Origin: Pontibacter coccineus
GTDB taxonomy: Bacteria; Bacteroidota; Bacteroidia; Cytophagales; Hymenobacteraceae
Direction of reading: 5' to 3'
Length of the DNA: 64,000 bases
Assembly: GCF_030546575.1 (NCBI RefSeq)
Contig: NZ_JAUOTN010000001.1
Span: 762,192 to 826,191 of the forward strand
Position 1 is the stretch's first letter. The number at the start of each line of letters is the position of its first letter. Shown piece after piece: positions 26,407-35,629 of this stretch. The translations under genes were made by a program, and so were the position numbers. The notes under the pieces are model-generated. The model was given only the letters and a program-made list of their open reading frames with translations, ran no database searches and had not been told where the DNA came from.

Positions 26407-27354
26407 TTAATAAGCACTCGCCTCGTCCAACTTTTTAATGGCGTCTTGGTCCAGCCGGAGGTCAGCAGCTTTTACCAGGTCCTCCAACTGCTTAAGTTTA
26501 GTGGCGCTGGCGATTGGAGCCGTTATACTGGGCCGAGCCATCAACCAGGCCACTGAAACGCTGGCTGGCGTCGTGTTGTACTGCTCAGCCACTTCATCCA
26601 GCGCCTGCAGAATGCGAAAGCCACGCTCGTTCAGGTAATTTTTCACACCATGCCCCCGTGGGCTCTGCCCCAAGTCCGCCTCGGAGCGATACTTGCCGGT
26701 CAGGAAGCCGCTGGCCAGCGCGTAATAGTTGATCACACCCAAGCCATACCGGGTACAAAGCGGCTCTATTTCTTTTTCGTAGGCTTCGCGGTCGTAGAGG
26801 TTGTATTCCGGCTGAAAGCTCTCGTAACGTGGCAGGTTGTTTTGCTCGCTTGCCTTCAGGGCCTGCTCCAGACGCTCACCGCTGAAATTGGACGCCCCGA
26901 TCGCACGCACTTTCCCTTCCTGTATCAGTTTGGCGTAAGCTTCCAGCGTTTCTTCAATGGGTGTTTCCGGATCGTCGTAATGCGACTGGTACAGGTCAAT
27001 GTAGTCGGTCTGAAGCCGTTTGAGAGAAGCCTCTACTTGCTGCCGGATATAGTCTTTGCCCAAACCGCCTTTGCCTTCCAACTTGGCGCCGACTTTGGTG
27101 GCAATGATGATCTGCTCCCGGCCTCCGCGCTGCTTCAGCCAGTTGCCGATGATTGTTTCGGACTCACCACCTTTATTTCCCGGCACCCAGGAGGAGTAGG
27201 AATTGGCTGTATCGATGCAGTTAAAACCCGCATCAGTAAAAGCATCCAGCAATTTGAAGGAAGTTTGCTCGTCGGCTGTCCAGCCAAACACGTTTCCGCC
27301 AAATACCAAAGGCGCTATTTCAAGGCCAGAATGACCAAGCTTGCGTTTTTCCAT
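26407..27354 (-). CDS. Aldo/keto reductase
   Basis: 315 residues, a (beta/alpha)8 NADPH oxidoreductase. The tetrad is visible: Asp and Tyr in IDTANSYSSW, Lys in IATKVGAK and His in YQSHYDDP; GASNFSGE and the C-terminal SVAWLMARPSITAPI cofactor-binding block also match. It resembles the general stress/YajO-like branch; the physiological carbonyl substrate is unknown. It is a lone gene with its own terminator. Confidence 0.9.
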   Translation of the reverse strand: MEKRKLGHSGLEIAPLVFGGNVFGWTADEQTSFKLLDAFTDAGFNCIDTANSYSSWVPGNKGGESETIIGNWLKQRGGREQIIIATKVGAKLEGKGGLGKDYIRQQVEASLKRLQTDYIDLYQSHYDDPETPIEETLEAYAKLIQEGKVRAIGASNFSGERLEQALKASEQNNLPRYESFQPEYNLYDREAYEKEIEPLCTRYGLGVINYYALASGFLTGKYRSEADLGQSPRGHGVKNYLNERGFRILQALDEVAEQYNTTPASVSVAWLMARPSITAPIASATKLKQLEDLVKAADLRLDQDAIKKLDEASAY

Positions 27355-27435
27355 GTCATCAGAGTTAAAGGTAAATACTCTCTTACGGACGTAGTGGCTG
27401 AAGGTATGGCAGGTATAGCCCGCAATGCATTTCTG

Positions 27436-28368
27436 CTAGAGCACCTGCCCAATGCCGAAGAGCAGCACAAAGAGCATGGTCGTGATGGCCATTTGTTTGA
27501 GGTATGGGTCCAGCTCAGCGGAAGTCTGCTTACGCCATACGTTCACGCCGTTCGAGATTAAGAGTGGCAAAGCCAGCACAAACAGAAACTGCCATACGCT
27601 GTAGAAGTGGAGAAGCACGTAAGCAAAAGCACTAGCCACACCACACACCAGCAGGATGATGTGGTAGATGCGTGCCCGTTTTGGGCCGAGCCGAACAGGT
27701 ATAGAGCGCTTGCCGGCGAGCACATCCGAGTTGATGTCACGGATGTTGTTTACGTTGAGCACTGCCATTGAGAAGAAGCCGCAAACCATGGCTGGCAGTA
27801 TCACCAGCGGCTCCAGTTCCCGCGTCTGCAGGAAAAAGGTACCCAGCACACCCACCAGACCAAAGAAGATGAACACGAACACATCACCCAGTCCGGCGTA
27901 GCCATAAGGATTGGAACCAGCCGTGTAATTGATGGCCGCCCAGATGGAAGCCAGTCCAAGCGCTAGAAAGATCAGAAACAGGTAGATTCCCTCTGCTCCG
28001 AAAGCCACCCACAGCAGCAGCAAACCCGTTACCAGCGAGAGCAGGCTGAACACGGCCATGCCTTTCTTCATGTGCTCGGCCTTGATATGGCCTGCCTGCA
28101 CCGCCCGTTTCGGTCCCTCCCGGTGCACGCTGTCGGCCCCATGAATGGAGTCGCCGTAGTCGTTGGCCAGGTTGGAAAGTATCTGCAGAAACAGCGTAGT
28201 GAGTACACAAAGGAAAACCACTGTAGCATCAAAGGCATCGTAGGCAGCAGCCATAAAGCCACCCATACCGATGCAGGAAAAGGCCAGCGGTAGCGTGCGC
28301 GGCCTAAAAGCGGAAATCCAGGCCTTTACCAGACCTGGATTCTGCGGAATGTGTTGTGTTGTATTCAA
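27436..28368 (-). CDS. menA: 1,4-dihydroxy-2-naphthoate polyprenyltransferase
   Basis: A UbiA-family membrane prenyltransferase that joins a polyprenyl chain to DHNA in menaquinone synthesis, supplying the quinone used by complex I. The Asp-rich motifs are NDYGDSIHGAD (about residue 50) and NNIRDINSDVLAGKRSIPVRLG (about residue 205); eight or nine helices. The frame is open from a GTG at 28416, but that part is made of AGGTATA/TATACCT sequence. I prefer the TTG at 28368, 32 bp before the conserved AWISAFRPRTLPLA segment. The upstream GPx-like gene ends at 28418, so the two are probably one transcript. Confidence 0.9.
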   Translation of the reverse strand: MNTTQHIPQNPGLVKAWISAFRPRTLPLAFSCIGMGGFMAAAYDAFDATVVFLCVLTTLFLQILSNLANDYGDSIHGADSVHREGPKRAVQAGHIKAEHMKKGMAVFSLLSLVTGLLLLWVAFGAEGIYLFLIFLALGLASIWAAINYTAGSNPYGYAGLGDVFVFIFFGLVGVLGTFFLQTRELEPLVILPAMVCGFFSMAVLNVNNIRDINSDVLAGKRSIPVRLGPKRARIYHIILLVCGVASAFAYVLLHFYSVWQFLFVLALPLLISNGVNVWRKQTSAELDPYLKQMAITTMLFVLLFGIGQVL

Positions 28369-28417
28369 GGTGTTTTCTATAAAATCAGGTATAGTACTCG
28401 GGCCTATACCTGTCACA

Positions 28418-29020
28418 TTACTTCTGAATAGCCGCCAGAATCTCCTCTCCCATCGGCTTTACTTTGGATGGGTAAAAGGCCACTACTTTACCGTTCTCGT
28501 CGATCAGGTACTTGCTGAAGTTCCAGCTTGGTTCCTCGTGGTTCGGGCTGTTTTTTGCCAGCCACTGGTAGAGCGGGTGCTGGTCGTCGCCTTTCACGGA
28601 TACCTTCTCCATCATCTGGAAAGTTACGCCGTAGTTTTTCTGGCAGAAGGCTGCGATCTCTTCTTCTGAGCCTGGCTCCTGACCACCAAAGTTGTTGGCC
28701 GGAAAACCCAGTATTACGACCTTGTCGCCATGCGTTTCGTGCAGCTTTTGCAGGTCAGCATACTGCGGGGTATAGCCGCACTCCGAAGCCGTGTTTACCA
28801 CCAGCACTTTCTTGCCTTTATACTTCGATAGATCGATTTTCTGTCCTTCCAGGCTTTCTACCTCGAAAGAATAAAAATCAGTGTTCTGTGCCGTTTGAGA
28901 CGTTTGTGATTCCATCGTCGTTGTACCTGTTGCCGGATTGCTTGTGTTAGAACCACCTGAACAGGCAGTTACTATACTTAGTACAAGTCCTAGGGTTAAA
29001 AGTTGTGCGGTGCACTTCAT
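28418..29020 (-). CDS. Glutathione peroxidase-like thiol peroxidase, lipoprotein
   Basis: 200 residues. A lipoprotein signal (VLSIVTACSG) is followed by a Ser/Thr-rich linker and a GPx fold: peroxidatic Cys in NTASECGYTPQY, Gln-containing GFPANNFGGQEPG, and Trp-Asn in SWNFSKYLI. It is a Cys form, so probably reduces hydroperoxides with thioredoxin-like donors, outside the cytosol because of the lipid anchor. Most family members are cytosolic; the lipoprotein version is a notable variant. It sits immediately upstream of menA. Confidence 0.9.
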   Translation of the reverse strand: MKCTAQLLTLGLVLSIVTACSGGSNTSNPATGTTTMESQTSQTAQNTDFYSFEVESLEGQKIDLSKYKGKKVLVVNTASECGYTPQYADLQKLHETHGDKVVILGFPANNFGGQEPGSEEEIAAFCQKNYGVTFQMMEKVSVKGDDQHPLYQWLAKNSPNHEEPSWNFSKYLIDENGKVVAFYPSKVKPMGEEILAAIQK

Positions 29021-29089
29021 GTTTTTTTTTTGCTTAAGGTATACGTATATGCGGCTAAACCGGAATGTATTGTTTTTGTTTTGGCTACC

Positions 29090-29267
29090 AATGGCGCGAG
29101 CGTCCCCGCTCGTGTCTGTTATCTTGGGGCCTCTGGCCCAGTTAAATTTGACTCATCCAATTTTAGCACTTTGCTCAAACCAGCGGTTTGATTCGAAACA
29201 AACCAGGTATAGCGTATGGGCCAGAGGCCCCGCTATAGTAGGCAGAAACGAAGAGGTTCGCGCCATT
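29090..29267. repeat. Nested inverted repeat between argS and GPx-like gene
   Basis: Outer arms AATGGCGCGA (29090-29099) and TCGCGCCATT (29258-29267) and inner arms GGGGCCTCTGGCCCA (29126-29140) and TGGGCCAGAGGCCCC (29217-29231) are perfect complements in register. A small stem CGAGCGTCCCCGCTCG (29097-29112) lies in between. It resembles the hairpin elements at 8576-9039. Confidence 0.7.
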
Positions 29268-29291
29268 ACTATACCTATATAGGCATCAATC

Positions 29292-31082
29292 TTACATGCG
29301 CTCCGGCACCACTATTCCCAGCAGACTCATGCTTTCGCGCACGAAGCGGGCGACCATGGCTGAGAGGGCGATGCGGAAGTTGCGGGCCTGCTCGTCTGTT
29401 TCGTTGAAGATCGAGATCTCCTGGTAGAAACGATTGTAAGCCTTGGCCAATTCGTAGGCGTAGTTCGCGATTACGGAAGGCGCATACAGTTTGCCTGCCT
29501 CCTGCACCACTTCCGGGTAGCCTACTAGTAAGGTTATCACTTCCTGCTCGGCCTCGTGCAGGTTTTTGAAGTCGCTAAACGAGGCGGCGTCTACGGCTAT
29601 ACCCATCTCGCCAGCCTTGCGCAGGATAGCCGAGATACGGGCATGCGTGTACTGCACAAACGGACCGGTGTTACCACGGAAGTCGATCGACTCCTGCGGA
29701 TTGAAGAGCATGCGCTTCTTCGGATCCACTTTGAGCAAAAAGTATTTCAGGGCACCCATTGCCAGGGTATGGTATAGCTTCTGCGCCTCTTCCTGCGTGA
29801 AGCCTTCGATCTTGCCTAGCTCCTCGGTCTGCTGACGGGCCGTGTCGATCATCTCCTGCACCAGTTCATCAGCGTCCACCACGGTGCCTTCTCTTGACTT
29901 CATCTTACCCGATGGTAAATCCACCATGCCATAGGACAGGTGATAGATGCCTTCAGCGTACGGCTTGCCCAGTTTCTTAAGCACCGCCTTCAGCACCTGG
30001 AAGTGGTAATTCTGCTCGTCGGCCACTACGTAGATCGACTGATCGTACGGGAAGTCGTTGTGCTTCAACTCGGCCGTGCCCATGTCCTGGGTGATGTAGA
30101 CCGAAGTACCATCGGAGCGGAGCAACAGCTTCTCATCCAGGCCTTCGTCGGTGAGGTCCACCCATACCGAGCCGTCTGACTTTTTGAAGAAAACGCCTTT
30201 TTGTAGCCCTTCCTCCACACGCTCTTTGCCCAAGGTATAGGTCTCCGATTCGTAGTAGAATTTATCGAAATCAACGCCGATGTTACGGTAGGTCGCGTCG
30301 AAGCCTTCGTACACCCAGCCGTTCATGGTTTTCCACAGCGACACTACTTCCTCGTCGCCCTGCTCCCATTTCTGCAGCATGGTCTGGGCTTCCAGTATCA
30401 GCGGGGCCTTTTTCTTGGCCTCTTCTTTGTCCATACCTTGCGCTACCAACTCGTCGATTTGCTCTTTGTAAGCCTTGTCGAACAGCACATAGTATTTGCC
30501 CGCCAGGTGGTCGCCTTTGATGCCGCTGCTTTGCGGTGTCTCGCCGTTGCCCATTTTCTGGTAGGCTAGCATTGACTTGCAGATATGGATGCCACGGTCG
30601 TTTACCAGGTTGGCCTTCATCACGTGGTGACCGTTCGCCTTCATGATCTCCGACACGGAGTAGCCCAAAAAGTTATTGCGCAGGTGGCCCAGGTGCAGTG
30701 GCTTGTTCGTGTTTGGTGAGGAGTACTCCACCATCACTTTTTTGCCGGAATCGGCTGCCTGCCCGTGGCTTGGGTTGGTCATCAGTTCGCGGAACAGGCG
30801 CACCCATACCTGCTCTTCGATCTCGAGGTTCAGGAAGCCTTTCACCACGTTGTAGTTTTTCACCTCGTCGGCCTGCTCTTTCAGGTAGGCCCCCAGTGCC
30901 TCCCCGATCTGCTCCGGGCCTTTACCGGCTTGCTTGGTATAAGGAAAAGTTACAAAAGTGAAGCTGCCGGCAAACTCCTTGCGGGTGGGTTGCAGACTGA
31001 TGGTAGAAGCGTCAACGGTAAGGCCGAACAAAGCCTCCAATGCTTGGCTGATGCGCTGGCTAATGGCGTTTTGAAGTTGCAT
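29292..31082 (-). CDS. argS: Arginyl-tRNA synthetase
   Basis: 596 residues. Class Ia enzyme charging tRNA-Arg. The HIGH motif is HLGHLRNN (about residue 131) and the KMSKS-equivalent is GKMKSREG (about residue 377). The N-terminal additional domain (residues 1-110) and C-terminal anticodon-binding DALR domain, ending in LGIVVPERM, are complete. It lies 8 bp after the ureohydrolase gene, so arginine use in translation and catabolism are linked in one transcript. Confidence 0.95.
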   Translation of the reverse strand: MQLQNAISQRISQALEALFGLTVDASTISLQPTRKEFAGSFTFVTFPYTKQAGKGPEQIGEALGAYLKEQADEVKNYNVVKGFLNLEIEEQVWVRLFRELMTNPSHGQAADSGKKVMVEYSSPNTNKPLHLGHLRNNFLGYSVSEIMKANGHHVMKANLVNDRGIHICKSMLAYQKMGNGETPQSSGIKGDHLAGKYYVLFDKAYKEQIDELVAQGMDKEEAKKKAPLILEAQTMLQKWEQGDEEVVSLWKTMNGWVYEGFDATYRNIGVDFDKFYYESETYTLGKERVEEGLQKGVFFKKSDGSVWVDLTDEGLDEKLLLRSDGTSVYITQDMGTAELKHNDFPYDQSIYVVADEQNYHFQVLKAVLKKLGKPYAEGIYHLSYGMVDLPSGKMKSREGTVVDADELVQEMIDTARQQTEELGKIEGFTQEEAQKLYHTLAMGALKYFLLKVDPKKRMLFNPQESIDFRGNTGPFVQYTHARISAILRKAGEMGIAVDAASFSDFKNLHEAEQEVITLLVGYPEVVQEAGKLYAPSVIANYAYELAKAYNRFYQEISIFNETDEQARNFRIALSAMVARFVRESMSLLGIVVPERM

Positions 31083-31090
31083 TAAGTAGA

Positions 31091-32068
31091 TTAATGTATA
31101 GCTGTTTTATTAAATTCGCGGTGTAAAATGGCGTCAGTGGCAGTCTCCAGTATGTCGAAGGCGTTCTCGGCCATGGTGTTTTCCGTGTCGAGCGTCGGGT
31201 TTATCTCAGTCATCTCGTAGCACACAATGCGTGGGTCCTGCAACAGGTGGTAGTTGAGCAATTTCGCTTCCTCCACTGTCAAGCCTACTTCCACTGGCGT
31301 TCCCGTTCCTTTCGAAAACTTCGAGTCGAGGCTGTCCACGTCAAACGACACATAGATGATGTCGCAGTCACGCAGGCGCTCGAGCGCTTCGGCTGCCACT
31401 TGCTCCGGCCCTTTCTGGGTAAACTCGGCATAGGTAAAGTTTTTGATGCCGTACTTGCCCAGCAAAAAATCCTCCGGCTCTTCCGTGTCGCGCACCACAA
31501 TGTATACCAGGTGCTCTGGCTTGAGTTTCGGGCCGTCAAAGCCCAGTTTCTTGAGCGAGTTCCAGAAGAACACCGTCTCCTGCTCTGGGTCGTTTATCTG
31601 CCGTTCCAGGTTGTCAAGGTTCAGGGCCATGGCCAGCGGCATGCCGTGCACGTTGCCCGATGGCGAGGTATACGGCGAGTGGATGTCAGCGTGTGCGTCT
31701 ACCCAAATCACACCCAACGTCTTGTCCGGGTAGGCGGCTTTTATACCTGCTATGGTGCCGTGCGCGTTGGAATGATCACCGGAAAGCACCAGGGGGAACA
31801 TGTCCAGCTCCAGCGTTTGCACAACAGCATTGGCAATGTTCTTCTGCACAGCCAGAATGCTATCGATGCGATGGGCATTTGGAAAAAGGTCCTTCTCGAA
31901 CAGGGTATAGTTCAGGTCAGGTACGCTGATAGAGTTGAAGCGCTTGAAATAATCGCAGCCTTTGTCCCAGCAGGCTACCCGTAGCGCGTCTATACCCATG
32001 CTGGCTCCGCGCGTACCTGCGCCGAGTTCTGAGCGTACTTCTATCAGTTTAATCTTTTTCATAGGCAA
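31091..32068 (-). CDS. Arginase/agmatinase family ureohydrolase
   Basis: 325 residues. The Mn-binding motifs are GDHSNAHGT, WVDAHADIHSP and SFDVDSLD, all complete. Arginase splits arginine to ornithine and urea; agmatinase splits agmatine to putrescine. The gene is divergent from the arginine decarboxylase gene that makes agmatine, which favours a polyamine role. NAHGT in place of the usual IGT sequence leaves the substrate open. It is upstream of argS in the same transcript. Confidence 0.9.
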   Translation of the reverse strand: MPMKKIKLIEVRSELGAGTRGASMGIDALRVACWDKGCDYFKRFNSISVPDLNYTLFEKDLFPNAHRIDSILAVQKNIANAVVQTLELDMFPLVLSGDHSNAHGTIAGIKAAYPDKTLGVIWVDAHADIHSPYTSPSGNVHGMPLAMALNLDNLERQINDPEQETVFFWNSLKKLGFDGPKLKPEHLVYIVVRDTEEPEDFLLGKYGIKNFTYAEFTQKGPEQVAAEALERLRDCDIIYVSFDVDSLDSKFSKGTGTPVEVGLTVEEAKLLNYHLLQDPRIVCYEMTEINPTLDTENTMAENAFDILETATDAILHREFNKTAIH

Positions 32069-32466
32069 ATTGGTGGTTTGCTGTAGTTCAGTTTTGCTTT
32101 CCTCACAAAAATCTCCTCTCCTTGGTCATCACCCCCTCATCCTCTTGAATCAGGTTCGGGATCTTCCATTGCGGAGAGACTCGTCATCCAAAAACACACT
32201 CCAAACTTTCTGTCATGCCCTTGAGCAGCTGCTACTAGGATTCTTTCAGGATGACAAAAAAGTAAAATGAAACGGCCCTGCACATTCTAAGGCGTGCAAA
32301 AAACCAAAGAATGCTCGCACTGCTCCTCCTCTCTATTTATTTTCCCGCTTTAAAGAGCGTGATTGAAATAAATAACTGAACGTTTCTTATAATTTAAACA
32401 AAGTTTTTGCAAAGATGGTAAATAACGAACAATATTGCATGTTTTCTTAAGCCCACAAGCACCAGA
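32069..32466. other. Divergent spacer ureohydrolase / speA
   Basis: 398 bp. It holds a widely spaced inverted repeat GTCATCC (32183-32189) / GGATGAC (32249-32255) with CTTTCAGGATGACAAA, of the look of degenerate intergenic repeats common in this phylum, and the promoter region of speA. An 11-codon ORF at 32413 precedes speA but lacks arginine codons, so I do not call it a leader peptide. Confidence 0.4.
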
Positions 32467-33861
32467 ATGGATAAATACACCGACCTGATTCACCAGACTT
32501 TTGATTTTCCTACAGACGAATTCACCGTGGAGAACAACGAGTTGTTTTTCAATGGCATCCCCCTGATGGACCTGATCAAACAGTATGGCACTCCTTTAAA
32601 ACTAACATACCTGCCCAAGATTAGTTCGCAGATACAGAAAGCAAAACGTCTGTTCAACGACGCCATTCAGAAGCTTGACTACCAGGGCACTTATACCTAT
32701 TGCTACTGCACCAAGGCCTCGCACTTCTCTTTTGTGATGGAAGAGGCGCTCAAAAACGACATCCACATCGAAACCTCCTCAGGTTACGATATGCAGATCG
32801 TGAGGGCGCTTTACAAGAAGGGCAAGATCAACAAAAATACCTATATCGTTTGCAACGGCTTCAAGCGCGAGCGCTACCGCCAGTGGATCACCGAGTTCAT
32901 CAACGACGGCTTTGTGAACTGCATGCCCATCCTCGACCACATCGGCGAGATTGAGTATTACAAGGAGCACGTAAACGTAAAGACGAAAGTTGGTATGCGC
33001 CTGGCCTCGGACGAAGAGCCGAAATTCCAGTTCTATACCTCGCGCCTGGGTGTGCGCTACAACGACGTGATCGACCTGTACGAGCAGCAGATCAAGCCGG
33101 ATGACCGCTTCGAGCTCAAAATGCTGCACTACTTTATCAACACAGGTATAAAGGACACCTCTTACTACTGGTCGGAGTTGAGCCGCTTTGTGCACAAGTA
33201 CTGCGAGCTGAAGAAGGTATGCCCGGAGCTTGACACCATCGACATCGGCGGTGGCTTCCCGATCAAAACCTCCATCCAGGCCGACTACAACTACCAGTAC
33301 ATGACCGAGGAGATCCTGCGCACGATCAAGCGCATCTGCAACGAAGAAGGTGTGCCGGAGCCGAACATTTTCACGGAGTTCGGTATCTTTACGGTAGGCG
33401 AAAGCGCGGCCAACATTTACTCTATTCTGGATGAGAAGCTCCAGAACGACAAGGAACTATGGTACATGATCGATGGTTCGTTCATCACCAACCTGCCGGA
33501 CGCCTGGGCACTTAACCAGCGCTGGCCGCTACTGGCCATCAACCACTGGGACAAGGAGTACCGCAAAATACAGCTCGGCGGCATGACCTGCGACAGCCAG
33601 GATTACTACAACTCAGAGATGCACTCGTTCCAGGTGTTCCTGCCGAAAGCACCGAAGGAGGAGCCGCTGTACATCGGCTTCTTCCATACGGGTGCTTACC
33701 AGGAGCAGTTGAGCGGCTACGGCGGCATCAAGCACTGCCTGATCCCTTCGCCGCAGCACATTTTGGTGGATCGGATGGAAGACGGCACGCTCAAAAGCTG
33801 GCAATTTGCCCCGGAGCAGACCTATGAGTCGATGCTAAACATTTTGGGATACGAAATTTAA
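32467..33861 (+). CDS. speA: Biosynthetic arginine decarboxylase (PLP, fold type III)
   Basis: 464 residues, shorter than the ~630-residue E. coli SpeA and like the Bacteroidota form. It decarboxylates arginine to agmatine for polyamines. The N-terminal TIM barrel has the PLP Lys in YCYCTKASH (about residue 79), DIGGGFPIKT as phosphate-binding turn, and a C-terminal domain with GMTCDSQDYY carrying the cross-subunit Cys-Asp. It is divergent from the ureohydrolase gene and followed by a small lipoprotein gene. Confidence 0.9.
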   Translation: MDKYTDLIHQTFDFPTDEFTVENNELFFNGIPLMDLIKQYGTPLKLTYLPKISSQIQKAKRLFNDAIQKLDYQGTYTYCYCTKASHFSFVMEEALKNDIHIETSSGYDMQIVRALYKKGKINKNTYIVCNGFKRERYRQWITEFINDGFVNCMPILDHIGEIEYYKEHVNVKTKVGMRLASDEEPKFQFYTSRLGVRYNDVIDLYEQQIKPDDRFELKMLHYFINTGIKDTSYYWSELSRFVHKYCELKKVCPELDTIDIGGGFPIKTSIQADYNYQYMTEEILRTIKRICNEEGVPEPNIFTEFGIFTVGESAANIYSILDEKLQNDKELWYMIDGSFITNLPDAWALNQRWPLLAINHWDKEYRKIQLGGMTCDSQDYYNSEMHSFQVFLPKAPKEEPLYIGFFHTGAYQEQLSGYGGIKHCLIPSPQHILVDRMEDGTLKSWQFAPEQTYESMLNILGYEI

Positions 33862-33891
33862 GGCTGCGGTCGTTAAATTTGCGTATACTGT

Positions 33892-33921
33892 TTTGCATTT
33901 ATAGTAAAAATTGTATTTTTG
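33892..33921 (+). promoter_or_regulatory. Consensus Bacteroidota promoter
   Basis: TTTG at 33892-33895 and TATTTTTG (exact TAnnTTTG) at 33914-33921, spaced 18 bp, about 30 bp before the small lipoprotein ATG. It is the best promoter match seen in the window and supports the phylum assignment. Confidence 0.75.
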
Positions 33922-33951
33922 GTTTACCATCGTTTATTTAAATATTTTACC

Positions 33952-34110
33952 ATGAAGAAATTAGCAGCATTCGGCGCATTCATCCTGGCACTGGGTATGA
34001 CTTCCTGCAAGACATACTGCCCAGCCTACAACTTCGCCAGCGTTGAGGTGTCCGAGCAGAACGCCCCGGCAACTGACCTCGTGCAGGACACTGAAGTGAT
34101 CAAAGGCTAA
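33952..34110 (+). CDS. Small lipoprotein (52 residues)
   Basis: ATG at 33952, chosen over an upstream in-frame GTG at 33919 because it gives a clean lipoprotein signal, MKKLAAFGAFILALGMTSC, and because the promoter -7 box overlaps the upstream start. The mature peptide is only about 33 residues and acidic. It has its own consensus promoter and terminator, so it is probably a highly expressed outer-membrane-anchored peptide. The family is not recognised. Confidence 0.8.
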   Translation: MKKLAAFGAFILALGMTSCKTYCPAYNFASVEVSEQNAPATDLVQDTEVIKG

Positions 34111-34133
34111 TCCGCGCGATTACCTCTGGATAT

Positions 34134-34163
34134 AAAAAAACCGGCTTAAAGGCCGGTTTTTTT
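34134..34163. terminator. Terminator of small lipoprotein gene
   Basis: A7-CCGGCTTAAAGGCCGG-T7; 6-bp GC stem extended by A/T pairs, able to act on both strands. Confidence 0.9.
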
Positions 34164-34319
34164 GTTTTTAGTCACCCTGTGAATGGGGGCTTCCCGCCCA
34201 CTAGGTTGTTTTTATAAATTTCCGGTGAACTGCTCGCTCCCAGCCCTCTTTTTGAATTAGCACTTCATGTGCCGTTTAGCAAACCATTCGTTACCGCCGT
34301 TTTCCTCATTTAGTAGGTG

Positions 34320-34763
34320 TCAATCTTTTCTCATGAAATCGAATGCTCCTTTCCGAAGTTGGATGCCATATTCCAGGTAAGCCTTCATGCAGGCAAGAAA
34401 ATTTCCCCAGCCCTCGGTATTTCCTATAACCCATTCCAGGTTAGCTTCACTGAAAGTTTTTCCGCCTTCGGTTACTCTTACTACTGTGCTTTGGTTGGGC
34501 TGCGCTTCCAGTGTAATGTTCACGGTGGTTTCCTCGTCCCAGCTAAATGAAACCAGACGGTTGGCTTCGGCCTTCAGCACTTTCACAGGAAATACATCAG
34601 GGAATTCCGGAAATTTCCAGGTCAGGTCCTCCCCTGCCTCCATCCGCCCGCTACTTTCCGAAATGAAGTAGTTCGTCATTTTGTCGGGATTCACAATCCC
34701 TTCAAAAACTTCATTAACCGGCTTTTGGATTTGAATCGTGGCTCTTGCAATCAGGTCCATCAT
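34320..34763 (-). CDS. SRPBCC/AHSA1 domain protein
   Basis: 147 residues, one START/Bet v1-like domain: the N-terminal IQIQKPVNEVFEGIVNPDKMTNYF and the C-terminal WVIGNTEGWGNFLACMKAYLEYG helix are typical of AHSA1-like proteins, which bind hydrophobic ligands. Function unknown. It begins a lower-GC stretch of mixed small genes on the minus strand. Confidence 0.85.
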   Translation of the reverse strand: MMDLIARATIQIQKPVNEVFEGIVNPDKMTNYFISESSGRMEAGEDLTWKFPEFPDVFPVKVLKAEANRLVSFSWDEETTVNITLEAQPNQSTVVRVTEGGKTFSEANLEWVIGNTEGWGNFLACMKAYLEYGIQLRKGAFDFMRKD

Positions 34764-34784
34764 GAATGTTGTATTTACTCTTCG

Positions 34785-35498
34785 TCAATAATTTATAAGA
34801 AATTCATTTACCACGCCACGCTCCACAAAGACAGCGTCCAGGTATAGCTTGGTCTCATTATTCTTGGTCACATACCAGGAGAAGTCTGATTTTCGTCCCG
34901 CAACCGCTTCGATTGTGTAAACACCGCAGACATCTTTCCCTATCCACTGACCTCCTTCACTTTCTTTCACGGTGCCACAACTTTCTCTGCTTATGATCCC
35001 TTTGGTTAACCCCTGCCCGCAATTACACCAATTAAGCATAAACTTATCGGCATCAGTTTGCGGACTTGTATTCACAAACTTAATTTTAAGTATAGCGGTA
35101 GGGCTAAGCGTATGACTGAAATTAGTGCTTCCCCCTTTGTTTAATGTTGAAAGGGAAGCGTCTATGTAACCGTCTGTATACCCTTCTTTCCTGTTATTTT
35201 CATTGATGGAAATATCGAGCAGTTGGGCTCCATGAAACACCTTAAGCTTGGCTTTATAATAACCGTTTCTATCAGTAGTTGCCTCACCTACGGTTTTGCG
35301 TTTTCCATCCGTGATGATTCCCATACCTGATGGTGACTTTATGGCGTCGACACTAATTTGCACTCCTTCAATCGGCTGATTCGTGGTATCATCTGTTATT
35401 TGCCCTTCAATGATGAAAATATCAATATCTTCCTTCTCGCAGGAACTGAATACAATCAATAGCGACAGGAATAGGATCGGATAATTGATTGTCTTCAT
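34785..35498 (-). CDS. Exported lipoprotein with carboxypeptidase-regulatory-like domain
   Basis: 238 residues from the ATG at 35498, which gives a lipoprotein signal (LIVFSSCEKE); the open frame reaches 35588. Residues 30-110 look like a CarboxypepD-type beta-sandwich (IEGQITDDTTNQPIEGVQIS, GYYKAKLKV). The C-terminal half has three spaced cysteines (WCNCGQG, ESCGTV, DVCGVY) that could form disulfides. No specific function is recognised. It is AT-rich relative to the window. Confidence 0.65.
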   Translation of the reverse strand: MKTINYPILFLSLLIVFSSCEKEDIDIFIIEGQITDDTTNQPIEGVQISVDAIKSPSGMGIITDGKRKTVGEATTDRNGYYKAKLKVFHGAQLLDISINENNRKEGYTDGYIDASLSTLNKGGSTNFSHTLSPTAILKIKFVNTSPQTDADKFMLNWCNCGQGLTKGIISRESCGTVKESEGGQWIGKDVCGVYTIEAVAGRKSDFSWYVTKNNETKLYLDAVFVERGVVNEFLINY

Positions 35499-35629
35499 AT
35501 TGATCGCTTTTTGGTTGAATTTTGAGTCACCTTGCTGAGAACGATTAATATAAACGGATTTGTGCAAACGAAGCCCGAAGCATAGCAAGGGTTAAGTATG
35601 CACTTTGTTGTGCTTTCGTGATTTTAATT

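Noticed and set aside
32413..32448. 11-codon leader peptide before speA
   Set aside because: It has no arginine codons and no terminator/antiterminator pair follows.
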